Shown here piece by piece: positions 50,393 to 58,264 of a stretch of 64,000 nucleotides of DNA. Within the stretch, counting starts at the first letter, position 1. Each line of letters starts with the position of its first letter. This DNA is from DAOSXA01 sp964526835. GTDB taxonomy: Bacteria; Zixibacteria; MSB-5A5; GN15; FEB-12. Below the pieces are notes generated by a model. It was not told where the DNA came from. It did not search any database and worked only from the letters and a program-made list of their open reading frames with translations. The position numbers and the translations under genes were made by a program. The stretch lies in contig CAZGMK010000001.1 of the NCBI GenBank assembly GCA_964526835.1, positions 124,001 through 188,000 on the forward strand, read 5' to 3'.

Positions 50393-51220
50393 TCAATCAG
50401 CCAGCAAACGTCGTTTCTGCAGGAGGATCAACAGCGGCAAGCCTATGACATAACAGGCGATCAATTGCCCCACTCCGACCATCTGAACGCTGAACCAGTA
50501 ACTCACTCCGATGATCGGGGCCAGATATATGGAGACTCCGAGTGCGTTCAGCAGAACGGGTGGCAACGGAGCCAGAAGCAGATTCGGGTTCAGGCCTATG
50601 AACCATATACGCGAGAAAAGCATCAGCGCGGCCAGGGCTCCTAGTGTCAGGGCCGACCCGGCGATCAGGAAGTGCACATTGCTGGTCTCTATCAGCAGCC
50701 AGACCGCTACTACCCCCGCGGCCAGATTAGTTGGTCGCATTATCCAGGCCAGTTGCCCGTCAGGTGAGGTCCTGCCGGCAGCCGAGCGGCGCTCAATCAG
50801 GACGACAAAGGTAGCCGCTGCCAGCCAAATCAGCAGCCCTAGATACACGGTCAGGCGGAACTGGAGTCCGGTGAGAAGGTAAACGCCGCTGACCAACATC
50901 AGCACAACCGGTATCGAGGCCATGGCGGCCTGGCCCGGCCACCGGGTAAGGTGGTAGGTTCCCCTCGTCAGGAAAGCGGCGGCTAGAGTAATCAGCGGAC
51001 CGATGACTATATCGATCCAGCCCATGCCCCCGATGATGTTGGCCAACAGGCAGCCGACATAAAGGCCCGGTATCGCTGCTCGAGTTATGAACGGCAAGAT
51101 AGTCAGCGCCTCGGCGATGCGAACCTGGTAGACGGCGAATGATATTGGAGCGAAGGCCAGGCTGAGCACGACGTACGCCGCCGCGATCATTCCTGCGATG
51201 GCAGTGTCACGGATCTTCAT
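50393..51220 (-). CDS. QueT-like transporter with a large internal membrane insertion
   Basis: 275 residues from ATG 51220; the frame is open farther upstream but overlaps the WYL gene. The N-terminal third matches QueT, the substrate-binding component of ECF-type queuosine-precursor transporters (SFAVYQVRIAEALTILPFIT, AIPGLYVGCLLANIIGGMG, IDIVIGPLITLAAAFLT). The C-terminal 65 residues match the rest of QueT (APLPPVLLNALGVSIYLAP ... GQLIACYVIGLPLLILLQKR). Between them about 100 residues with some four extra membrane spans are inserted, so the protein is far longer than the usual 160-175. Substrate is inferred from the family. No preQ1 riboswitch seen. Confidence 0.75.
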   Translation of the reverse strand: MKIRDTAIAGMIAAAYVVLSLAFAPISFAVYQVRIAEALTILPFITRAAIPGLYVGCLLANIIGGMGWIDIVIGPLITLAAAFLTRGTYHLTRWPGQAAMASIPVVLMLVSGVYLLTGLQFRLTVYLGLLIWLAAATFVVLIERRSAAGRTSPDGQLAWIMRPTNLAAGVVAVWLLIETSNVHFLIAGSALTLGALAALMLFSRIWFIGLNPNLLLAPLPPVLLNALGVSIYLAPIIGVSYWFSVQMVGVGQLIACYVIGLPLLILLQKRRLLAD

Positions 51221-51260
51221 GGGGTCACCGTGGCCAATTAAGTCGCCTGGATCGGGGCGG

Positions 51261-52244
51261 TCAATCGTTTTCTGAGGTGCCATTCGGCAGGGTGTCAGCG
51301 TATGCTCCGGCCAGATAAGTGCCGATTGCGGCCAGTCTCTCGCGCAGACTATTCGGTTCGAGGACCAGGGCATCGGTTCCGAATCCGAGCAGCCACCGCA
51401 TAATCTCCTCGGTGCCCCGGACTGTCACGGTATAATTCACGGTGTCCTCGTCAATCGCCTCTATCTCTTCGTCAGGATGGTGGCATCCTGTTCGGACGAC
51501 CCTGGCGGCGCCTCCGGTGAGACGCGCCCTCACGAGCACCGGCTCGCCGCCATATACTTCCCAGCTGCCCTCGAAGTAGGTCATGGGATCGACACCATCA
51601 CGGCGGGCGAAGCTATCCGGCAGCAAGTGCAGTTCGACTACTCTGTCCAGACGAAAAGTACGCATGTCCTGACGAAGGCGGCACCAAGCCACGAAGTAGA
51701 AGGCTCGTCCACGAAATACGATGAAGTACGGTTCAACAATACGCTCGGTCTCCCCCGATTTAATGCCTGCATATCGAAGCTTTAGGCAGCGGCACTTCTC
51801 AGCAGCCTGTTCTATAGTCTCGTGAAATCGGGCGCATTGCCGCTCCTCATGAGTAGTAACGATGTGCATGTGGGTCGTCTGCCGTGTGAATCGACGCCTG
51901 TTGCGAACACTTTCGGAAACCATAGCCTCCAGCTTGGAGCGTAGGCGTTTCAGCGGCTCGCTGTATCGGCCGGACTGAGCCAGGGGCGATGATTCCAGGG
52001 TCAGTTTGAGAGCAGTGTACTCGTCATAGTCGAAGTTCAGTGGTGGAAGGAAGTTGTCCGAGGCCAGCTTGTAGCCGTTGTCGTAATAGATCGGGATATT
52101 GGCTTCGGAGAGGGCGACAATATCGCGATAGATCGAGCGCTCGGTCACTCCGCACTCCTCGGCCAGGGCGGCGGCATTGAGGTTGCGCCGGGCGCGCAGA
52201 AGGTTGAGAATGTAAAGCAGACGATCGTATTTGGCCATCCCCAC
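51261..52244 (-). CDS. WYL-domain transcriptional regulator (DeoR/YafY-like)
   Basis: 327 residues from GTG 52244 (GGAGG eight bases upstream); ATG 52238 is an alternative. N-terminal winged helix (about 5-60: ILNLLRARRNLNAAALAEECG, then SIYRDIVALSEANIPI). A WYL ligand-sensing domain is at about 150-220 (RIVEPYFIVFRGRAFYFVAWC and RTFRLDRVVELHLL) and a C-terminal WCX domain at about 240-310. WYL regulators often sense nucleic acid or nucleotide signals in stress or defence contexts; no defence genes are beside it here. It precedes the QueT-like gene by 40 bp on the same strand, so they may form an operon. Confidence 0.88.
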   Translation of the reverse strand: MGMAKYDRLLYILNLLRARRNLNAAALAEECGVTERSIYRDIVALSEANIPIYYDNGYKLASDNFLPPLNFDYDEYTALKLTLESSPLAQSGRYSEPLKRLRSKLEAMVSESVRNRRRFTRQTTHMHIVTTHEERQCARFHETIEQAAEKCRCLKLRYAGIKSGETERIVEPYFIVFRGRAFYFVAWCRLRQDMRTFRLDRVVELHLLPDSFARRDGVDPMTYFEGSWEVYGGEPVLVRARLTGGAARVVRTGCHHPDEEIEAIDEDTVNYTVTVRGTEEIMRWLLGFGTDALVLEPNSLRERLAAIGTYLAGAYADTLPNGTSEND

Positions 52245-52476
52245 GGGGATACCCTCCAGTTTTCCTCATAATATAGCCGGTTTTGGAGTTCGGCGCAATA
52301 TGGGGAGTTCGCCACAGGTACGGCCGCGGGCCGCGGACCGGGCCCCATCGGACCTTTTCGGCGGATCCCTATCGCTTTGCCTCCCTTGATATTGAGCGCG
52401 CCCGGCGCGACGGCATAGCTATTGCGGCATGCCCACTTGAAACAGAGCCCTGAACCTGCAACCACAAGGGGGATGC

Positions 52477-54570
52477 ATGAAGAAGAGGAACAGAAGACAG
52501 AAGGACAAGGCAGCCGGTAGCAGTTTCTCCGGCAGCCTGCTCAAGATTGGGTCGCGCCTCCTGCTGGCGGTGGCGGTGGTGGTCATTGTGCTGACCATCT
52601 CTCAGTGTTCGATTAGCGAGCCGCAAGCACCGACGTGGACCACCAATCTGACCATTCCGGTTATCAACCGGACATACAACATGGACGAGATCATTAACAA
52701 GATCGACCAGGACGAGATTTCAATGGACGCCGAGGGGAACATCGCCTATTCGGTCACGCAGGAACTGGATACGGTCTCGCTGGGCGAGGACAATCTGAAG
52801 ACTTCGGACCTCAGCTACTCGGTAGCCGACAGTCTCGGTGCAGTGAGTATCGATCCACCATCCGTGGACCCGGATACCGTCTCCTTCCAGGACGTGACGG
52901 GGCTGTCGCCGTTCTTTTCGACCGGGCTGGTTCCGGACACAAGCTTCGAAGTAACCAACGCGCTGGACGAAATCTCGAACTTCACAACGGCAACTATTGC
53001 GACCGGAACCGCCTTAGTGATAATCACGAATGACCTGGGTATAGCTCTGAATCAGTGCGACGTCTCAATCTACGATGTCTCCGGCGGCTCAGGGACGCTG
53101 ATCACCGGCGGTAGCTTCCCCTCGGCAATTGCCGCCGGCGGGACAGCCGATACCCTTTCGCTCGACCTGGCGGGATACACCCTGTCCAATCAACTCGAAG
53201 TGCGCGCCGACTGTCACACTCCGGGCGGAACAGTCGGCAATACGGCCGACCGGTACATCAGCACCGAACTCGCCTTCGAGGACAATCTCGAAGTCTCTTC
53301 CGCAATCGCCGAGGTTCCGCAAATGGCTGCCCTGACATTCTCACAGCAGGTTGGACTCGATTTGGAAACCGGCGAGAGTATCGATACGGCGGGGCTTTCG
53401 GCGGGTAATCTCAGCCTGACAGTTGTAAACGGTACCAACCTGGCCGCACTGTTGCAAATCGGAATTCCGGAACTCAAGTATGGAGGCGCGTCCTACTGGT
53501 ACCTCGATACGCTGTTGTACGGCGGCGACTCAGTTACGGTTCTCTCCGATCTCTCGGCATACGAGCTGGTCCCCAGCAGCGGCACGGTAAATATCGATGT
53601 GACGGCGCATGTACCCGGCTCGAATGGTGATAAGGTCCAGGTCACCCAGAACGATGCCTTTAGAGTTCAGGCCAGCCTAACCGATCTGTCCTTCGACCGG
53701 GTCGTCGGCACATTCGCCAGCAGCGAAGCGTCGTTCGACGGTGTCCACGAAGAGATCGAGGTGCCACAGGGGTTCAGCGATGTAGGATTGAACAGCGCCG
53801 TATTGACGCTTGAAATCGACAACGCTGTCGACCTGCCCGGTTCGCTGGACATCACTCTCACCGGCAGCAATGGCCAGGTCCTGAACCTGACCGGCGACAT
53901 TGAGGCCCGGGGTGCGAGTGAAGCCAGCCGCACATCCCTGAGCTATCCGGATGTGGCTGACTTCCTGAATCCCCTGCCGGACGCTATCGATGTGACCGGC
54001 GCCATCAGCTTCGGGGACGGCGCCTACCAGGGCACGATCACCCGCGATGACTTCGTTGCGGCGCGAGTCAAGATCTATGCTCCGCTCGATCTCAAGATCG
54101 ACAGCGCCGAGGTCAACGACATCGACTTGAGCAAGGAAGAGATTGACCAGGATGACATCGAGGCCATAACCGATCATGTGATGTCCGCAAGGTTCGACTA
54201 TTCGATCACCAGTCACCTGCCCCTCGGTGCGTCGGCCCTGTTGCTCCTGTCCGGGGACTCGGCCTCGCTGTTCCTTGATGACCTGGCCACCGCTGTCCAC
54301 AAGGTAGTTCAATTGGAAACGCTGCAGATTGATCCGGCCCCGGTCTCGCTGGCCACCGGGACAGGGATTGTGGATGAACCGGTTGTGAGCCAGGGCACTA
54401 TCTCTTTGACCAATGACGATCTCCAGGTTCTCAAGACCGACACTCTCTATGTTCGAACGAAGCTGATCCTCACTTCCTCTGACAGTACCGGTGTCAAGCT
54501 GACGGAGAGCGACTACATCACGATCAACGGCCAGATGAATGTTGAATACACATTCGACGGCGAGTTTTAA
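52477..54570 (+). CDS. Predicted lipoprotein of unknown function
   Basis: 697 residues; ATG 52477 follows AAGGGGG. A long basic N-terminus is followed by a membrane segment (LLLAVAVVVIVLTISQC), and a lipobox-like ISQC places Cys at about residue 44. The mature part is rich in Asp, Ser, Thr and Val, with repeated beta-sandwich-like segments (for example VTGLSPFFSTGLVPDTS and LEIDNAVDLPGSLDITLTG), and has no recognised catalytic motif. The PTWTTNLTIPVINRTYN start resembles surface lipoproteins of FCB bacteria. It lies 11 bp before an outer-membrane protein gene, so both probably act at the outer membrane. Confidence 0.7.
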   Translation: MKKRNRRQKDKAAGSSFSGSLLKIGSRLLLAVAVVVIVLTISQCSISEPQAPTWTTNLTIPVINRTYNMDEIINKIDQDEISMDAEGNIAYSVTQELDTVSLGEDNLKTSDLSYSVADSLGAVSIDPPSVDPDTVSFQDVTGLSPFFSTGLVPDTSFEVTNALDEISNFTTATIATGTALVIITNDLGIALNQCDVSIYDVSGGSGTLITGGSFPSAIAAGGTADTLSLDLAGYTLSNQLEVRADCHTPGGTVGNTADRYISTELAFEDNLEVSSAIAEVPQMAALTFSQQVGLDLETGESIDTAGLSAGNLSLTVVNGTNLAALLQIGIPELKYGGASYWYLDTLLYGGDSVTVLSDLSAYELVPSSGTVNIDVTAHVPGSNGDKVQVTQNDAFRVQASLTDLSFDRVVGTFASSEASFDGVHEEIEVPQGFSDVGLNSAVLTLEIDNAVDLPGSLDITLTGSNGQVLNLTGDIEARGASEASRTSLSYPDVADFLNPLPDAIDVTGAISFGDGAYQGTITRDDFVAARVKIYAPLDLKIDSAEVNDIDLSKEEIDQDDIEAITDHVMSARFDYSITSHLPLGASALLLLSGDSASLFLDDLATAVHKVVQLETLQIDPAPVSLATGTGIVDEPVVSQGTISLTNDDLQVLKTDTLYVRTKLILTSSDSTGVKLTESDYITINGQMNVEYTFDGEF

Positions 54571-54581
54571 GGAGGCAGGTA

Positions 54582-55865
54582 ATGAGACTTACCAATAGAC
54601 AGATACGATCCCGCGGCGGTAGATTCGTTCCCACAGGTCTGATAGTCCTGATTATACTGGCCCTGGCGACCAGCCTGGCAACAGCAGGCGGGCAGAGCTC
54701 AGCGCGCAGCATGGCAATGGGCGGCGCCTATCTGGGTCTGGCCAAGGGGGTTGATGCAGCTCGCTACAACCCGGCAAACCTGGGCCTGAGCGGCTACAGC
54801 AGCAATAGCCTGGAACTGCTTGGCCTTGGTGTCAATATCAACAACAACGCACTCTCCCTGGGCGATTACAACAACTACACCGGCGCTGTTCTGACCGAGT
54901 CCGACAAGGCGGACATCATGGGTAAGATTCCAGGCGACGGTCTGCGTGTTACGGCCGACGTGGAAGCGGCAGCCATGTCTCTGGCGCTGGGTTCGTGGGC
55001 CTTTTCGGTAACGGGCGTCGGCAGCGCCAATGTCAACCTGAGTAAGGACATTCTGGATCTGGTCCTCAATGGCAATCATCTGGGTGAGACCGTCTCTCTC
55101 GACGGCTCCTATTCCGATGCGATCAGCTACGTACAGACAAGCCTCAGCTACGGTCGAGAAATCTACCGTCTCGGGTCGCGCCAGGTGGCGGTGGGCGTCA
55201 CGGCCAAGCATTTGACTGGCCTGGCCGTCGAGGAAGTGACCGAGCTAACCGGCGGAGTTACTACCCTGACCACCGGTTTCACTGGAGCCGGTCGGATGGT
55301 TGCACGCACTGCTACCGGAGGCTCCGGCTATGGTCTCGACCTAGGGGCCAGCGTCAAACTGGACGAATCATACACGGCGGGACTCAGTTTCCGTAATCTC
55401 TTCTCGAGTATCTCCTGGAGCGGCAGTCCGGAGGAGCACGGATATGTGTTCGACTTCGACGAGGGCGCCAGCGATATCCTGCAGGACGACTATGTGGTAA
55501 GTGAGGATTACACCAGGGCGATCGATGGCTTCTCGACCAGTCTGCCGACGGTCATGACTCTGGGCCTTGCCAACACTTCCGGCAAGCTGCTCTGGGCGGT
55601 TGACTGGCAGCAAGGCTTCCGCGAGGATGCCGGCGCTTCGTCCAAGCCTCGGTTGTGCGCCGGGATCGAGTGGCTCGGCCTGTCCGCACTGCCCTTGCGA
55701 GCCGGGTTCGCCACCGGGGGCAGCCGCGGAACACACATGGCTTTGGGCGGCGGCCTGCAGCTCGGCAGGTTCCACCTTGATCTGGCCGTCGAGACAGGAA
55801 CAACTCTGGTCCCGAACTCCGCCAGAGGATTAAATCTGGCCATGTCGACCGGCTTCGGCATCTAA
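54582..55865 (+). CDS. Outer-membrane protein, PorV/FadL-like (DUF5723-like)
   Basis: 427 residues; ATG 54582 has AAGGAGG upstream. Signal peptide about 1-35. The mature N-terminus SSARSMAMGGAYLGLAKGVDAARYNPANLGL is the family mark of FadL/PorV-like and DUF5723 barrels of the FCB group. The rest is a beta-barrel with many amphipathic strands (SGYGLDLGASVKLDESYTAG and others), ending in GLNLAMSTGFGI. Probably transports or presents hydrophobic ligands, or serves as a scaffold for surface lipoproteins. Co-transcribed with the lipoprotein gene 11 bp upstream and ended by a strong terminator. Confidence 0.75.
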   Translation: MRLTNRQIRSRGGRFVPTGLIVLIILALATSLATAGGQSSARSMAMGGAYLGLAKGVDAARYNPANLGLSGYSSNSLELLGLGVNINNNALSLGDYNNYTGAVLTESDKADIMGKIPGDGLRVTADVEAAAMSLALGSWAFSVTGVGSANVNLSKDILDLVLNGNHLGETVSLDGSYSDAISYVQTSLSYGREIYRLGSRQVAVGVTAKHLTGLAVEEVTELTGGVTTLTTGFTGAGRMVARTATGGSGYGLDLGASVKLDESYTAGLSFRNLFSSISWSGSPEEHGYVFDFDEGASDILQDDYVVSEDYTRAIDGFSTSLPTVMTLGLANTSGKLLWAVDWQQGFREDAGASSKPRLCAGIEWLGLSALPLRAGFATGGSRGTHMALGGGLQLGRFHLDLAVETGTTLVPNSARGLNLAMSTGFGI

Positions 55866-55897
55866 TCACCCTCCTTTCCGAGACATTGTCCCAGCCC

Positions 55898-55932
55898 CGG
55901 GGAGTGCCGATGAGGCGCTCCCCGTCTTACTT
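55898..55932 (+). terminator. Rho-independent terminator after outer-membrane protein gene
   Basis: CGGGGAGTGCC-GATGA-GGCGCTCCCCG (one G-T pair), then TCTTACTTGT; 33 bp past the stop. Confidence 0.75.
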
Positions 55933-56125
55933 GTGCGCGGAATGCAAAGCGGTCACCCAGTAGGGATTGGCCCACACAGCCCGGGAGTCACCCATACCTC
56001 TCCCCTGGCTGGCCGGCATCGGTGTCGGTAGCCCACTATCCCACAGACACTTACACATCAGGCCGGGCGGCATCGAGGTTGCAGGACAGCCCAGTGAAAC
56101 GGTCACGGATTGGCCGGGAGTAAGC

Positions 56126-57850
56126 ATGAGAAACCTGATCAAATACACGTTCATTCTGCTCATCGGCGCTCTAACGGCTCACGAGTCAGCCGTGACCGCA
56201 CCACCTCATCCCGATTTGATATCGAGAATCAAGCAAGGGCAAACGCCTGAGCCGCATTTTCTTTCCAACCTGGCCGGGATGCGTGCCAAGGGTATCAACT
56301 CCGGGCAGGGCAATTCGTACAAAGCACTGTATTCGGCGCCTGGGCGTACTCCGACAGCGCCGTCGGACAGCGAGTTCAGAGCCCTCGCGCTCCTGGTGGA
56401 GTTCAGCGATCAGCCGATGCGGGTTCAGGCCGAGTTCTTCGACAGCCTGATATTCGGCGATAACGGCCGGACAGTGCGCGACTACTATCGTGAGGTGAGC
56501 TACGCGCAAATCGATATCGTGACAGTCGATCTGCCGTCCTCGGTCGGCTGGCAGACCGCGCCCCAGACCTACGAGTACTATGTCAACGCCAGAAACGGGA
56601 CCGGCAGCTACCCGCGCAACTCGCAGAAACTTGTCGAGGACCTGGTTGACGCCGTCGATGACCAGGTTGACTTCAGTATGTATGATAACGACGGTGACGG
56701 ATATGTTGACGTACTGATGGTGATTCACGCGGGGACCGGAGCAGAATTCAGCGGCTCCGACGACGACATCTGGTCGCACGAGTGGCAGATTGCGCCTCGG
56801 TACAAGGACGGTGTCGCCATCTCGACTTTCACGATCCAGCCAGAGTACTGGACCCGACCCGGTGATATGACCATCGGCGTGTGCTGCCACGAGTTGGGGC
56901 ACGGCTTCGGTCTGCCTGATCTCTACGATACCGACTACTCCTCCTACGGTGTGGGTCGCTGGTGCCTGATGGGTTATGGGACCTGGCTCGGCCCGTCCGG
57001 TCGAGGCAGCAGTCCGGCGCACCTGTCGGCCTGGTGCAAAAAACAACTGGGAGTGATTGACCCGGTCAATCCCACAACCAACGTGCTCAGGCAGCAGATT
57101 CCTCCTGTCGAGGATTCGGCGATTGCCTGGCGCCTCTGGAACTCCGGATCCGCAAGCAGCGAGTATTTCCTGCTGGAGAATCGCCAGAAGGTCGGCTACG
57201 ACGCCTATCTGCCCGGACACGGTCTTCTGATATGGCACATCGATGAGTCCCGTTCCGGCAACACGCGCGAGTACTATCCTGGAATGAACGCGCAGGCCCA
57301 TCCCCTCGTGGCCCTGGAGCAGGCTGACGGTTACTTCAGCCTCGAGAAGAAGCTCGATGCCGGTGAGGCCAATGATCCCTTCCCCGGCCCCGGCAACCAC
57401 ACCGAGTTCAGCCTGCTCACCGTCCCCGGTTCGGAGTCCTACCTCGATGGTCCGACGTCAGTATCGGTCAGTGGCATATCCGAGGTCGCCGGCGTCATTA
57501 CGGCCGATCTGATGGTGGGCCTGTCGGGCAGCTCCGATAGTGACGATGATGATGACGGTGTGCCGGTTCCATCCTCGCCCGCTCTGGGCCAGAACTATCC
57601 AAACCCCTTCAACCCGAGGACGACAATATCCTTCCAGCTGCCGGATGCCGCACATATCAGACTTGAGGTATTCGACATTCGAGGGCGCAGAGTCACTGTG
57701 CTGGTAGATGACGTCATGGGGTCCGGGGTCACATCGGCCGAGTGGGACGGTCTCGATTCCCAGGGCGAGCGGGTGGCCTCCGGAGTATACTTCTATCGCC
57801 TGCAGGCCGGCGACAGTGAATCGACCCGCAAGATGGTCCTCACCAGGTAG
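56126..57850 (+). CDS. Secreted M6-family metalloprotease with FlgD-like/T9SS-like C-terminus
   Basis: 574 residues from ATG 56126, preceded by GGGAG; longer in-frame starts lack ribosome sites. Signal peptide about 1-24. The M6 (immune inhibitor A-like) catalytic domain has the zinc motif HELGHGFGLPD (His255, Glu256, His259), followed by LYDTDYSSYGVGRWCLMGYG with the Met-turn. A calcium-type loop is at YDNDGDGYVDV. After a Ser/Asp-rich linker, the last 85 residues form a FlgD-like Ig domain (ALGQNYPNPFNPRTTISFQL ... SGVYFYRLQAG) of the kind used as a type IX secretion or surface-sorting signal. It differs from the dockerin-ended proteins of this window in that sorting signal. Confidence 0.92.
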   Translation: MRNLIKYTFILLIGALTAHESAVTAPPHPDLISRIKQGQTPEPHFLSNLAGMRAKGINSGQGNSYKALYSAPGRTPTAPSDSEFRALALLVEFSDQPMRVQAEFFDSLIFGDNGRTVRDYYREVSYAQIDIVTVDLPSSVGWQTAPQTYEYYVNARNGTGSYPRNSQKLVEDLVDAVDDQVDFSMYDNDGDGYVDVLMVIHAGTGAEFSGSDDDIWSHEWQIAPRYKDGVAISTFTIQPEYWTRPGDMTIGVCCHELGHGFGLPDLYDTDYSSYGVGRWCLMGYGTWLGPSGRGSSPAHLSAWCKKQLGVIDPVNPTTNVLRQQIPPVEDSAIAWRLWNSGSASSEYFLLENRQKVGYDAYLPGHGLLIWHIDESRSGNTREYYPGMNAQAHPLVALEQADGYFSLEKKLDAGEANDPFPGPGNHTEFSLLTVPGSESYLDGPTSVSVSGISEVAGVITADLMVGLSGSSDSDDDDDGVPVPSSPALGQNYPNPFNPRTTISFQLPDAAHIRLEVFDIRGRRVTVLVDDVMGSGVTSAEWDGLDSQGERVASGVYFYRLQAGDSESTRKMVLTR

Positions 57851-57921
57851 CTCCAGGCAGGAGCCTGATCAAGACCGACATTTGGAAGCAGTCGGACGAA
57901 AAAGTGAGATGCTCAAACGGG

Positions 57922-58146
57922 CTAGGACGCGTTATAGCCCAGTGAAGACGATGGACGCGACTGGCAGGCACCATTCCGGTCCCGCTCGCGCTGCATCTTC
58001 TTGTACTCTGTGTGGCAGGTTTTACATCGTTTCGGGTCATCCGTATACCCACGTTCAGCAAAGTACTCCTGTGCTTGAACCGTAAAGACAAACTCCTCAT
58101 TGCACTCTACGCAAATCAGAATTTTCGGCTCGAAACCATTATCCAT
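57922..58146 (-). CDS. Small zinc-ribbon protein (zf-trcl-like)
   Basis: 74 residues; ATG 58146 has GAGGGG upstream. Two Cys pairs in CVECNEEFVFTVQAQEYF and RCKTCHTEYKKMQ form a probable zinc ribbon, with the motif Q-x-x-Y-A-E-R-G-Y between them, typical of the zf-trcl family. The end (NGACQSRPSSSLGYNAS) is low complexity. Likely a cytoplasmic protein- or nucleic-acid-binding adaptor; no specific role is known to me. Confidence 0.8.
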   Translation of the reverse strand: MDNGFEPKILICVECNEEFVFTVQAQEYFAERGYTDDPKRCKTCHTEYKKMQRERDRNGACQSRPSSSLGYNAS

Positions 58147-58264
58147 ATTTGCCCCTCGTTGCCGTCGCGGACAACTTCCTTGTTGCCCATCATACGGTTG
58201 AAGCTAACCTAGGCTGAGGTAGACAACGAAGTCAACAAAAAACCAGAGATAAAACGCGGTCTCA

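Noticed and set aside
56186..57400. 404-codon minus-strand frame
   Set aside because: Antisense of the M6 protease, whose signal peptide, zinc motif and C-terminal domain are all on the plus strand.
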